Origin: Motiliproteus sp036961355
Lineage (GTDB): Bacteria; Pseudomonadota; Gammaproteobacteria; Pseudomonadales; Balneatricaceae
Length of the DNA: 64,000 nt
Reading direction: 5' to 3'
Assembly (NCBI GenBank): GCA_036961355.1
Contig: JBALVL010000012.1
Span: 58,092-122,091, forward strand
Position numbers and translations under genes: made by a program. How positions within the stretch are numbered: position 1 is the stretch's first letter; each line of letters opens with the position of its first letter. Below, piece after piece: positions 53,507 through 61,911 of this stretch. A model generated the notes under the pieces. It did no database searches. It saw only the letters and a list, made by a program, of their open reading frames with translations, and had not been told where the DNA came from.

Positions 53507-53534
53507 AAACCAGCCATCTAGGCTGGTTTTTTTT
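53507..53534 (+). terminator. Rho-independent terminator after rhlE
   Basis: AAACCAGCC, a 5-base loop, GGCTGGTTT with a run of eight T residues, 24 bases past the rhlE stop. Confidence 0.93.
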
Positions 53535-53599
53535 GGACGAGGCATAGGGACGAGCCGATAGTCAGATTTCTCGCCGGCTAAGTTAGGACTTCTCATCCC

Positions 53600-53797
53600 T
53601 TAGCCTGTCTCAAGATACTGCTCATAGCCGGGCGCGCCGAAGTAACGCACCGACTTCTTATGCGTTTTCTTCTTGGCGATCAGCTTGCCATCGCGGTAGA
53701 TCCGCACGACCTGGGTGTCACCACTTTTGTCGGCGTCATACTCGTTGCGATCGTCAAGTCGCAGTGCTTCGAACTCAGAACGCATGATCAGTTTCAT
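53600..53797 (-). CDS. Small conserved-looking hypothetical protein, 65 residues
   Basis: A 65-residue soluble protein, acidic in the first half and lysine-rich in the middle (AKKKTHKKSVRYFGAPGY). No domain is recognised. AGAGAG lies a suitable distance ahead of the ATG and codon use is like the neighbours. It could be a nucleic-acid-associated small protein, but that is only a charge-based guess. Confidence 0.6.
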   Translation of the reverse strand: MKLIMRSEFEALRLDDRNEYDADKSGDTQVVRIYRDGKLIAKKKTHKKSVRYFGAPGYEQYLETG

Positions 53798-53953
53798 CTT
53801 TTCTCTCTAAACAGTTGGGCCGTTATGCAGATTGAGTATCTCACCAGTGGCGCATGTCTGCGCTGAAAAACCGTTTTTTTGAGCGATTTCCGCCCTTAAT
53901 AACCGCTTCGCATGACCGGTTGTGACGTAAACACAGTGCCGTGATGGAGACCC

Positions 53954-54676
53954 TTAGTGATGTCGTTGCGGTGGGATGGACCCTTGATGAAGCGAGTCGG
54001 GGGCCGCTGAGTGAGGGGAGAAGTCCCCTCGGCCAATCCAGGCTTTAAAGGTTTTGATCAGCTGACTATCGCCCGTTAGCTGAATCTTTTTCGCTTTGAT
54101 TGCCTGTGAAACCGGAAGGTCGCCCATCCATATTTGAGTCATCGTCTTGAGCTCTGTGTTGATATACAGATCGGGCTCGTGGCCCGGATCTTTGAAGCAG
54201 ATATCGACGCTGTCTTTGTCGATCAGCAACCACCAGAAGCGCATCGTTACTGTGTAGTCGACAAATTGAAAATGGATCACGGTGCGGCTCTTGGGAAAGT
54301 AGCTGGTATCGATATGACGATGGATATCCCACATTAGCAGTGTCGGGTCGAGATCTTTGTTAGACATATCGCTGCGCACCCAGCGCTGCCCCCAGATTCC
54401 CAGTGCCATAATCACCGGCTGCAGCTCTTGACCCGCTTCAGTGAGGCTGTAAAGGACGCCGCTATCGGTCTTTGTGCGTGTAATCACCCGGTTCCGTTCC
54501 AGCAGTTTGAGCCGGGTTGATAGCAGTGATGGCGACATCAACGGGACCCCCATTCGCAGATTGCTAAAGCTTTGATCGTTGCAGCACAGCTCACGAATAA
54601 TCAGCAGGGTCCATGGTTGGCCCAACACTTCAGTCGATTTCGCGACCGGGCAAAACTGTCCAAATCCGGCCATCAC
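53954..54676 (-). CDS. HxlR-family regulator with C-terminal SCP2-like domain
   Basis: A 240-residue MarR/HxlR-type winged-helix repressor. The N-terminal 110 residues (FCPVAKSTEVLGQPWTLLIIRELCCNDQSFSNLR) are diagnostic, with the redox-type cysteines in CPV and CCN near residues 9 and 33-34. The C-terminal half resembles the sterol-carrier-like domain found in longer HxlR proteins and may bind a small ligand. It is divergent from a flavin reductase gene; a perfect palindrome lies 30 bases ahead of its start. Confidence 0.85.
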   Translation of the reverse strand: MMAGFGQFCPVAKSTEVLGQPWTLLIIRELCCNDQSFSNLRMGVPLMSPSLLSTRLKLLERNRVITRTKTDSGVLYSLTEAGQELQPVIMALGIWGQRWVRSDMSNKDLDPTLLMWDIHRHIDTSYFPKSRTVIHFQFVDYTVTMRFWWLLIDKDSVDICFKDPGHEPDLYINTELKTMTQIWMGDLPVSQAIKAKKIQLTGDSQLIKTFKAWIGRGDFSPHSAAPDSLHQGSIPPQRHH

Positions 54677-54705
54677 AAACTCCCCCGTTTTGGTTTAACA
54701 AGCGC

Positions 54706-54722
54706 AGTACAAATTTTGTACT
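54706..54722. promoter_or_regulatory. Palindromic operator candidate for the HxlR regulator
   Basis: AGTACAAA-T-TTTGTACT is a perfect 17-base palindrome in the divergent promoter of the HxlR and flavin reductase genes. HxlR-family repressors bind short GTAC/TACT-type palindromes, so this is the best operator candidate. Confidence 0.7.
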
Positions 54723-54864
54723 AGTTACAAATTATAGAACTCGTATCATCAACACGTGAGCTGAAGCCGAGCAATCTAACGCAAGAATAACCCTGGGTTC
54801 TGAATAGAGCAGTTGCAGACAACAGCTGAACCACAGAAAAAAGCCCGATACAGGAGATACCCCA

Positions 54865-55491
54865 ATGAACCAGCCAGTATCTATGCCAGCGCCACAGAGT
54901 GACGATCGTCGATATCGTCTTCGAATGAGTGCGACCTTTGTTGACGATCATAGCGAAAATGAGGCCAGCAGAACCGCCGTGTCGGCAGCCCCAGGCGCCG
55001 AAAGTAAGCAGGCTTTTGTTGGCGCCATGAGCCGCCGAGTGTCCAGTGTTAACTTGGTTGCAACCGACGGCGAGGCAGGGCGCTTTGGTCTGACGGTTAC
55101 CAGCATGTGTTCGGTGTCGGCTGAGCCGCCGCTGGTGATGATCGGTATTAACCGCAACAGCCCGATGTGTCAGGCGATCAGCGTAAACGGTTGTTTTGCG
55201 ATCAACGTGCTCGCCGTTCAGCAAAAGCACCTTGCCGACAGCTTCTCCGGTATCGGTCTGGAGCAACACTGCTACGACTTTTCGCAGGCTTGTTGGTACG
55301 CCGGGGTGACCGGATCACCCGTTCTGGCCGACGGTGCCGCATCGTTTGAGTGTGAGCTGGCCTCTTTTCAGGATGTTGGTAGCCACCGCATGTTCTTAGG
55401 CCGTGTCATAAAGGCCTCCAAAGGCTCGAGCGCAACGCTGTGTTATAGCGAACGCGGTTATAAATATGCCCGGACGATCAAGGTGAGTTAA
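54865..55491 (+). CDS. Flavin reductase-like protein (HpaC/FMN reductase family)
   Basis: A 208-residue flavin reductase-domain protein: after a roughly 45-residue hydrophilic N-terminal extension it has FVGAMSRRVSSVNLVATDGEAGRFGLTVTSMCSVSAEPPLVMIGINRNSP (positions about 51-100) and INVLAVQQKHLADSFSG. Such proteins supply reduced flavin to a partner monooxygenase. The acyl-CoA-dehydrogenase-like gene 144 bases downstream is the likely partner. The extension is longer than in typical members. Confidence 0.85.
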   Translation: MNQPVSMPAPQSDDRRYRLRMSATFVDDHSENEASRTAVSAAPGAESKQAFVGAMSRRVSSVNLVATDGEAGRFGLTVTSMCSVSAEPPLVMIGINRNSPMCQAISVNGCFAINVLAVQQKHLADSFSGIGLEQHCYDFSQACWYAGVTGSPVLADGAASFECELASFQDVGSHRMFLGRVIKASKGSSATLCYSERGYKYARTIKVS

Positions 55492-55635
55492 GCCGGTCAG
55501 CCCTTTAGTTATTTCCAAAGAAGCTCAGCTTCGATCTAAACTTGATACAGGCAGTCGCCGAGAAATATCACGGATGATCGCATTTTTCTCCACGGTATCT
55601 TATTAGCAATACCCTGTTACCCGAGGAGTAATGTC

Positions 55636-56811
55636 ATGAACCCCGAAGTGATCCCTATCAGTAGCCATTCCGCGTACAGCAATCAGGCCTGGATTGAGCA
55701 AGCGCAGATCCTGGCTAAGCTGTTCGACGAGCGAGCCGCTCGCTATGACAGCAACGGTGACTTTGTCGCTGAAAATTACCAACTACTCAAAGCCCATCGG
55801 TTTTTCTCGATGCCGGTTGCCGAGCAGTTCGGCGGTGGTGGTGCCGACTACCAAACCCTGTGCACGGTGGTGCGAACGATCGGCCGTCACTGTGGCTCGA
55901 CGGCACTGGCGTATGCGATGCACGCGCACCCGTTGGTGGCTAATCTGTTCAAGGCGCTACGTGGCGACGAAAAAGGCCGTGCAACGGTAGAGAAGGTCGC
56001 CGCCAACGAGTTGATTATCGCCGGAACCGGAGCCAATGACTGGCTTCAGTCAAGCGGCACCGCAACCCCAGTCAAGGGCGGTTTTCGGATTAACGCGCAC
56101 AAGCATTTTGTCAGCGGCGGCCCCGGTGCCGATGTGTTTGTCACTTCGGCTGTTATTCATGCTGATGAGAGGAGTGCTGAGGATGGCAGCGCTGCGCCCG
56201 ATCAGGTGATGCATTTCTCGGTACCGTTCAGCGCACCGGGAATCAGGATTGCGGACAACTGGCGAGCGCTGGGGATGCGCGGCACCGGCTCCAACGATGT
56301 GCTGATGGAGAATGTTTTTGTGCCGGAGGAGGCGGTGGTGGTCAAACGGCCGGTTGGGCAGTGGCATCCGATGTGGGATGTGATTTTGCCGATAGCGTTG
56401 CCGATCGTTGTTTCCTGCTACGTCGGAGTGGCCGAGGCAGCGCTTGAGCAAGCACTCCACGCGGCGAGCGGTAAAGACTTTCTGGCCGCCGAGGTCGGTC
56501 AGCTGAAAAATGAACTCACGGTAGCGCAGTTGGCGCTGGACGATATGATCGCCCGTAACGACAACCTGCAGTTTACTCCCTCGATCGACAACACAGACGC
56601 CATCCTGAGTCGTAAAACCATTGCCACGACCGCAGTTAAGAACAGTGTGGAGTACGCCGCCAGCATTGTCGGCGGCCCCGGATTCTTCCAAGGCCACCCG
56701 ATGGAGCGAATCATCCGCGATAGCCGCGCCATCCACTTCCACCCACTGCCGGAAAAACGCCAGCAGATCTTCAGCGGCCGACGCGCGATGGGGCTGGAAT
56801 CCCTGGTTTAA
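55636..56811 (+). CDS. Acyl-CoA dehydrogenase-fold flavoprotein, predicted monooxygenase component
   Basis: A 391-residue member of the acyl-CoA dehydrogenase superfamily. It has the N-terminal helical domain, the flavin-binding middle (KHFVSGGPGADVFVTSA, WRALGMRGTGSNDV) and the C-terminal helical domain ending IHFHPLPEKRQQIFSGR. Paired with a flavin reductase, this fold often forms two-component monooxygenases (DszC, SfnB or isobutylamine N-hydroxylase types). It could instead be a true acyl-CoA dehydrogenase; the catalytic glutamate cannot be assigned with confidence by eye. A GAGGAG ribosome binding site precedes the ATG. Confidence 0.78.
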   Translation: MNPEVIPISSHSAYSNQAWIEQAQILAKLFDERAARYDSNGDFVAENYQLLKAHRFFSMPVAEQFGGGGADYQTLCTVVRTIGRHCGSTALAYAMHAHPLVANLFKALRGDEKGRATVEKVAANELIIAGTGANDWLQSSGTATPVKGGFRINAHKHFVSGGPGADVFVTSAVIHADERSAEDGSAAPDQVMHFSVPFSAPGIRIADNWRALGMRGTGSNDVLMENVFVPEEAVVVKRPVGQWHPMWDVILPIALPIVVSCYVGVAEAALEQALHAASGKDFLAAEVGQLKNELTVAQLALDDMIARNDNLQFTPSIDNTDAILSRKTIATTAVKNSVEYAASIVGGPGFFQGHPMERIIRDSRAIHFHPLPEKRQQIFSGRRAMGLESLV

Positions 56812-56879
56812 TGGGGGGGCTGGGAGCCTGCGGTTTAGGCTCCCTAAACTTTTAAGCCTGTCGTGTAAGGTGTTAATGT

Positions 56880-57803
56880 TCATACATCGGCAGGCCATCG
56901 CCGCGACCACAATCTAAGCCGCGCAACAGCCTGCGCTGGCTTGACCAAAATTATCAGATTCCCCAGCAACACCAAGCCAATACCGATCAAGCCGGTCGAA
57001 CTCCACTGGTAACCCTCCAGCACCGTCGAAATCTGCAGTGCGACAATGGGGAACAGCAACATACTATAAGCTGCCCGATCAGCACCGATCCGACCAACCA
57101 GCGTTAGATAACTGCCGAACGCGATGATCGATCCGAACACCGCCAAATACAGCAGGGAGGCGACATAGGGTAGGCTCATATCAAACAGCAGTGGCTTACC
57201 GCTGAGCAGTGCGATCAGCAGCATTGTGATACCGCCGTAGGTCATGCCGAACGCGTTGGTCTGGATTACCGGTAAGCCTCTGCTCTGATTACGCGCCGAG
57301 GTGATATTACCCAGAGAAGCGCAGAAGGTGCCCAGCAGCACGATCAGGATCCCCTGAAATGCCAAGCCGCTCCAGCCAAAGTTGCTGTCGGCAAGCTGCA
57401 ACACCAGTCCGATACCGATTAACCCCAAGATGCCGCCGGCGACAACCTCTTTGCGTACCGGTGCGCCCAGAAAAAGCGCTGAATTGACGATATTCATCAT
57501 CACGATGGTGGAGAAGGTTAGCGCGATCAGTCCGGATGCCAGGTGCTCGGTGCCCTGGTACACCAGCCAGTAGTTGATACCGAACAAAGTGATGCCTTGT
57601 AACAGTATCATCAGGTGTTCCCTGATCCCAAAGCGCAGGTTGATCCCGTTCAGGCGGCAGAACCCCAGCAGTAACAACCCCGCCAATATAAATCGGTAGG
57701 CCACGGATACCAGCGGGTCGACCAGTCCCAGTTGAAATTTGATGGCATAAAAGGTCGATCCCCAGATCAATACAGTGATGATGTAGAGCAGTGGGCTGTT
57801 CAT
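56880..57803 (-). CDS. EamA-family (DMT) transporter
   Basis: A 307-residue inner-membrane protein with ten predicted helices in two EamA repeats, starting YIITVLIWGSTFYAIKFQLG. Drug/metabolite exporters of this group commonly export amino acids or related metabolites. It is divergent from a MocR-type regulator, a frequent pairing in which the regulator controls the exporter. Confidence 0.87.
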   Translation of the reverse strand: MNSPLLYIITVLIWGSTFYAIKFQLGLVDPLVSVAYRFILAGLLLLGFCRLNGINLRFGIREHLMILLQGITLFGINYWLVYQGTEHLASGLIALTFSTIVMMNIVNSALFLGAPVRKEVVAGGILGLIGIGLVLQLADSNFGWSGLAFQGILIVLLGTFCASLGNITSARNQSRGLPVIQTNAFGMTYGGITMLLIALLSGKPLLFDMSLPYVASLLYLAVFGSIIAFGSYLTLVGRIGADRAAYSMLLFPIVALQISTVLEGYQWSSTGLIGIGLVLLGNLIILVKPAQAVARLRLWSRRWPADV

Positions 57804-57898
57804 GGTCCTGAGTCCTTGGGTCGTTGATCGCGATGAGGCTGTGATCGCAAGCGGTTGTCTTCAGTTGTTGCCAACTGTTAACGATAAGACCAATACAG

Positions 57899-57981
57899 TA
57901 GTTGTTTGAAATCAGACAATACATGTACAATTCTATAAATAGTTGTTGAAACTGTACCGGTTATGTTGCCAGTACAGTTTC
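57899..57981. promoter_or_regulatory. Repeat cluster in the EamA/MocR divergent promoter
   Basis: A perfect inverted repeat GAAACTGTAC (57948-57957) and GTACAGTTTC (57972-57981) with a 14-base spacer. A related direct repeat pair TAGTTGTTTGAAA (57899) and TAGTTGTTGAAAC (57941) lies next to it. MocR-type regulators bind paired direct or inverted repeats, so this is the likely operator. Confidence 0.7.
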
Positions 57982-58099
57982 TAGTGCAGCTTCTCTACCG
58001 CACGGGTAGCGTTGCTTAAAGAATTATTTATACCGTTATCTTTGTCTCCGTTTAGCGTGCAACAAAGAGGGCAGAACGATCTGTCACCGAGGTTTATTC

Positions 58100-59515
58100 A
58101 TGTCGATGATCAGCATCAACCAACAAGATTCGGTGCCGCTGGTGGAGCAGGTGGTGCAGGGGGTTCGTCAGCAGGTCGATGAACGGGTGCTGCGGCAGGG
58201 AACACGATTGCCGTCGATCCGCCAGTTTGCCGGAGATCACGGTGTCAGCCGCTTTACTGTGGTGCAGGCATACGATCGGCTGGTGGCCGCGGGTTATCTG
58301 CAGTCACGCAAAGGCTCAGGCTTTTATGTTAGCAAACCGGTGGTGCACAATGCGCTGAAGGAGCCGGCCTGCGACCTGGATAGGGCGGTCGATATTCTGT
58401 GGTTATTGCGCCGTTCGATGACCGACCGTAACTTCGCGCATATGCCCGGTTGCGGCTGGCTACCCTCAGATTGGCACGACGGTGCGAACCTGCAGCGTGG
58501 TTTACGGACGCTATCGCGCAGTTCGGTACGGCCGCTGGTGGAGTACGGCCGGGCAGCCGGTTATCTGCCGTTGCGACAGGATCTGCAGCATCGGCTTAAC
58601 GAACTGGAGATCGGTGCCAGTACCGATCAAATCATCACCACCCACGGCGTTTCGCACGCGTTAGATTTACTAACCCGCTATTTTGTGCGCCCCGGCGATA
58701 CCGTGCTGGTCGAAGACCCCGCTTACTTTACCCTGTTCGGCACCTTGAAATTGCTGGGTGCCAAGGTAGTTGGGGTGCCGAGAAATTTGGACGGCCCCGA
58801 TACCGCGGTGATGGAAGCGTTGATTGTTGAGCACCGTCCCAAGCTGTTTATCACCACCGCGGTACTGCATAACCCGACCGGTACCAATACCTCGCAGGCG
58901 GTGGCTTACCGGATATTACAGCTGGCCGAGAAATACGACCTGATGATTATCGAGGATGATATCTACGGCGACTTTCATGGTGGTCAGGCAACCCGGTTGG
59001 CCGCGCTGGATCAGCTCAATCGGGTTATCTACGTTAGCAGTTTCTCCAAAACCATCTCGGCCAGTATTCGGGTGGGTTTTATGGCTTGCCATAAAGACCT
59101 GGCGCAGGAGTTGATCGATCTGAAATTGCTGACCTCGTTGACCACTTCCGAAACCAGCGAGCAGTTGGTGCATCAGGTGCTGGCCGAGGGGCACTACCGC
59201 AAAACGATGGTGCGGTTGCAGAACCGTTTGCACGGTGCGCGTCAGCAAACAGTGGCGCAGCTCGAAAGAATCGGACTAAGCCTGTTCTGTGAACCCGAGT
59301 ACGGTATGTTTCTGTGGGCTAAACTGCCCGAAGGTGTCGAGCAGAATGCCGCCGAACTGGCGCATCGGGCGTTGGCCGAGGATATCATGCTGGCGCCGGG
59401 GAATATCTCCAGCCCTCAGCAAAGCAATTCGCCTTGGTTGCGTTTTAATGCTGCGTTCTGTCATGGACAGCCGGTGTTGTTTGATACCTTGGATCGGTTG
59501 CTGTGTACGGAGTAG
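58100..59515 (+). CDS. MocR-type (GntR/aminotransferase) regulator
   Basis: A 471-residue fusion of a GntR winged helix (residues 1-75; QVDERVLRQGTRLPSIRQFAGDHGVSRFTVVQAYDRLVAAGYL, about 27-69) and a class I aminotransferase-like domain (about 110-465). The PLP lysine is in SSFSKTISASIRVGF and the aspartate/tyrosine in IIEDDIYGDF. MocR proteins use PLP or a PLP-linked amine as effector. The gene is divergent from the EamA exporter. Confidence 0.9.
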   Translation: MSMISINQQDSVPLVEQVVQGVRQQVDERVLRQGTRLPSIRQFAGDHGVSRFTVVQAYDRLVAAGYLQSRKGSGFYVSKPVVHNALKEPACDLDRAVDILWLLRRSMTDRNFAHMPGCGWLPSDWHDGANLQRGLRTLSRSSVRPLVEYGRAAGYLPLRQDLQHRLNELEIGASTDQIITTHGVSHALDLLTRYFVRPGDTVLVEDPAYFTLFGTLKLLGAKVVGVPRNLDGPDTAVMEALIVEHRPKLFITTAVLHNPTGTNTSQAVAYRILQLAEKYDLMIIEDDIYGDFHGGQATRLAALDQLNRVIYVSSFSKTISASIRVGFMACHKDLAQELIDLKLLTSLTTSETSEQLVHQVLAEGHYRKTMVRLQNRLHGARQQTVAQLERIGLSLFCEPEYGMFLWAKLPEGVEQNAAELAHRALAEDIMLAPGNISSPQQSNSPWLRFNAAFCHGQPVLFDTLDRLLCTE

Positions 59516-59716
59516 GGCAAGGCTGTGGTTGTGGGGGGTTAGCGAGGTGACGGCTTTGAAAACAGCACGAAAATCGGCAGTTATTGATTACAATCGAACT
59601 TATTTAGGGGTTCGGTTGTCATAGCTTCGACGTGGCTGTCGAAGGCAGTTTTTTGTAGGCTTGTGATATAGTTAGTGATTATTTTTATTGATGTTTTATC
59701 TGTGGTTTTGGCGATT

Positions 59717-61144
59717 ATGAAAAAGTTTTTGTTACTGGCGACATTGGCGTTACCCAGCACCTCGGTTTTTGCGGTGACTATCACGCTGTTTAAAGATGAA
59801 AATGGTATTACCAACTGGCAGCATCTGGCGAACTGGACCGGCGGTACGTTGCTGATCCTGTTGCTGGTTGCTTCTATGTATCTGCACACCGCTCGTCGTC
59901 ACTCCCATCGGGCTAATCGCGAATTAACCGCAATCAAGGGTGATCTGGAGCAAAGGGTCCGTGACCGTACCGACACCCTTGACCGGTCCAACAAGATGTT
60001 GCAGGAGAGTAACCAGATGCTGGAAAAGGAGGTGTCACGCCATGTGATTACCACCGAACAGCTGCAATCCTCTGAGGCTTATATCAAAGATATTATGGCT
60101 TCTATGCCTCTGATGCTGGTCAGTCTCGATCAAAACAGCTTGGTGACACAGTGGAATAAGCGGGTCGCCGAGGTAACCGGTATCAGTGCCGAGGAGGCGC
60201 TGGGTAAAACCCTGTGGCAGGCCTATCCGCAAGTGACTGTGACGCCGGAGCATATCCAGCAGGCGATCCACGAGAAGAAAACGATTCACCTCAAACAGAG
60301 CTTACGCAGCCTATACCACTTTGATGTCACTATCTATCCGCTGAAAGAGAAGGCGGGCGTGGTAATTTTGGTCGACGATGTGACCAAGCAGGCATCGGCC
60401 GAAAGTCTGCTGATCCATAACGATAAGATGTCCTTCATGGGAGAGCTCGCATCAACCATGGCACACGATATCAACTTACCGTTGCAGGCGATCATGATGG
60501 ACCTGCGCCGTTTTCAGCGAATTCTCGATGCGGGTGAAGAGGTCGAGCAGCTGGGTGATCTTGTTGACGGTATGTCGGCTAAAGGTGAGAAGGTTTCGGG
60601 AATCATCAGTAACTTGCTGTCCTTTGCCCGTAGTCGCAATGGCAAGAAGCAGATGGTTGATATCGTTGAGGTGATGGAAAGTACCATCAGTCTGGCCAAA
60701 GAAGTAGTTTCGGTGTCGGACGATCTGCCGTTTAAGCAGATCAACCTGGTACGCGATTTTGAGAAACAGCTGCCGTTGGTACCTTGTTATGTTACCGAAC
60801 TGCAGCAGGTGCTGATCAGTCTGTTTCGTCATTCGTGTGGTGCCCTGCAGCGGCGTATTGCTGAAGATGGCTATCACCCGAAAATTAAAGTGCAGCTGTC
60901 TGAGTCTTACGGCAATCTTTGGATCAAAATACAGCACAACGGTGTCGGATTGACCGGTGAAGAGCAGCGAAGCCTGTTCGAACCGCTATTTGCCGATAAA
61001 GCCCCGGAGCAAGATTTTGATGCCGGTCAGCGTCTGTCGTTCTCGTATTACATCGTCACCGAGCAGCATCAGGGTAATATGGCGGTGACTTCCGATGTGG
61101 ATATCGGTTCGACCATCCATATTCAGTTGCCGGTGAGCCATTGA
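59717..61144 (+). CDS. PAS-domain histidine kinase with degenerate ATPase site
   Basis: A 475-residue membrane protein: signal-like N-terminus (1-20), a membrane helix (about 37-57), a coiled coil (60-115), a PAS domain (about 118-235), and a histidine-kinase core. The phospho-acceptor-type H250 is kept in AHDINLPLQAI. The ATP-binding half has lost key residues: the N-box magnesium asparagine is H372 (in SLFRHSCGAL) and the G1 box reads HNGVG with H407 in place of Asp. It is therefore probably unable to autophosphorylate normally. The ATG at 59717 begins the signal-like sequence; an upstream in-frame start has no support. No response regulator is adjacent. Confidence 0.8.
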   Translation: MKKFLLLATLALPSTSVFAVTITLFKDENGITNWQHLANWTGGTLLILLLVASMYLHTARRHSHRANRELTAIKGDLEQRVRDRTDTLDRSNKMLQESNQMLEKEVSRHVITTEQLQSSEAYIKDIMASMPLMLVSLDQNSLVTQWNKRVAEVTGISAEEALGKTLWQAYPQVTVTPEHIQQAIHEKKTIHLKQSLRSLYHFDVTIYPLKEKAGVVILVDDVTKQASAESLLIHNDKMSFMGELASTMAHDINLPLQAIMMDLRRFQRILDAGEEVEQLGDLVDGMSAKGEKVSGIISNLLSFARSRNGKKQMVDIVEVMESTISLAKEVVSVSDDLPFKQINLVRDFEKQLPLVPCYVTELQQVLISLFRHSCGALQRRIAEDGYHPKIKVQLSESYGNLWIKIQHNGVGLTGEEQRSLFEPLFADKAPEQDFDAGQRLSFSYYIVTEQHQGNMAVTSDVDIGSTIHIQLPVSH

Positions 61145-61170
61145 TCGATTAATTGGCTTATCGAGTTAAG

Positions 61171-61195
61171 AGCCTGCTTAAGAGCGGGCTTTTTT
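61171..61195 (+). terminator. Rho-independent terminator after the histidine kinase gene
   Basis: AGCCTGCT-TAAG-AGCGGGCT followed by T residues, 27 bases past the stop. One G/T pair in an otherwise perfect 8-base stem. Confidence 0.85.
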
Positions 61196-61289
61196 ATGGC
61201 TGGCTTTTTTTAGTGCATCCGCAAATTGAGTACAACAACGTTTCGTAAAGTAATATTCGGCAACAACCACGAGTCAGGCAGACAGAAAA

Positions 61290-61874
61290 ATGACGACTGT
61301 GACCGCAGAGCCTAGTGTAAAACCAGCCCCCAACAAGACAGTGATGATCGGGCTTAGTAACCCTAAAAGCCCCACCAATGTTGGCGCGGTGATACGGGCG
61401 GCAGGTTGTTTTAAGGCGGATGGGGTGTTTTATACCGGCGAGCGTTATCCGCGTGCGGCGAAGTTTCATACCGACACTAAATCTGCAGCGCGGTCGATCG
61501 GTCTAACCGGGGTGGCGTCGTTGCTGGATGCGGTGCCGGTCGGCGCCTCGGTGGTCTGTGTCGAGTTGGTCGAGGGTGCGATTTCCCTGCCTCAGTTTAA
61601 GCACCCCGACAATGCATTTTACATTTTTGGCCCTGAAGACGGCACGCTCGAACAGGACTTGGTCGATAGGGCCGATGCGGTGGTTTATATCCCGACAGTT
61701 GGTTGTCTCAATCTCGCCGCGACGGTCAATGTGGTGCTTTATGATCGAATCGCTAAATCATCATTCTGTGGTGACGGCGGTGACGGCGGTGAAGGTGCTG
61801 ATATCCTCGGTGCTGGTGATGCGCTGATTCGTCGCAGCCGTGATCGTAATAACCGCCTTAAAGTAAATGGGTAA
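61290..61874 (+). CDS. TrmH/SpoU-family RNA methyltransferase
   Basis: A 194-residue SPOUT methyltransferase. The three family motifs are NPKSPTNVGAVIRAAGCF, FGPEDGTLEQ and IPTVGCLNLAATVNVVLYDR. Members 2'-O-methylate ribose in tRNA or rRNA; the exact target is unknown. The C-terminal glycine/aspartate-rich GDGGDGGEG segment is encoded by a 9-base tandem repeat (61771-61797) and may be a recent slippage expansion. It is followed by the VanZ-like gene after short chained minigenes. Confidence 0.87.
   Translation: MTTVTAEPSVKPAPNKTVMIGLSNPKSPTNVGAVIRAAGCFKADGVFYTGERYPRAAKFHTDTKSAARSIGLTGVASLLDAVPVGASVVCVELVEGAISLPQFKHPDNAFYIFGPEDGTLEQDLVDRADAVVYIPTVGCLNLAATVNVVLYDRIAKSSFCGDGGDGGEGADILGAGDALIRRSRDRNNRLKVNG
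61771..61797. repeat. 9-bp in-frame tandem repeat in the methyltransferase gene
   Basis: GTGACGGCG twice exactly, then GTGAAGGTG, within the coding region of the TrmH-family gene; it encodes a GDG/GEG run. Confidence 0.85.
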
Positions 61875-61880
61875 TTCATT

Positions 61881-61911
61881 ATGAAAAATCTATTATGAAA
61901 AATCGGCTATG
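61881..61911 (+). repeat. 14-bp tandem duplications forming two chained minigenes before the VanZ-like gene
   Basis: ATGAAAAAT recurs at 61881 and 61895, and ATGAAAAAC at 61909, with a 14-base period. The first gives a five-codon frame (M-K-N-L-L-stop, 61881-61898) and the second another (M-K-N-R-L-stop, 61895-61912). Each stop overlaps the next ATG as ATGA. The third ATG starts the real gene. Confidence 0.8.

Noticed and set aside
56050..56910. 286-codon antisense frame over the acyl-CoA-dehydrogenase-like gene
   Set aside because: The sense protein has clear superfamily motifs; the antisense translation has none.
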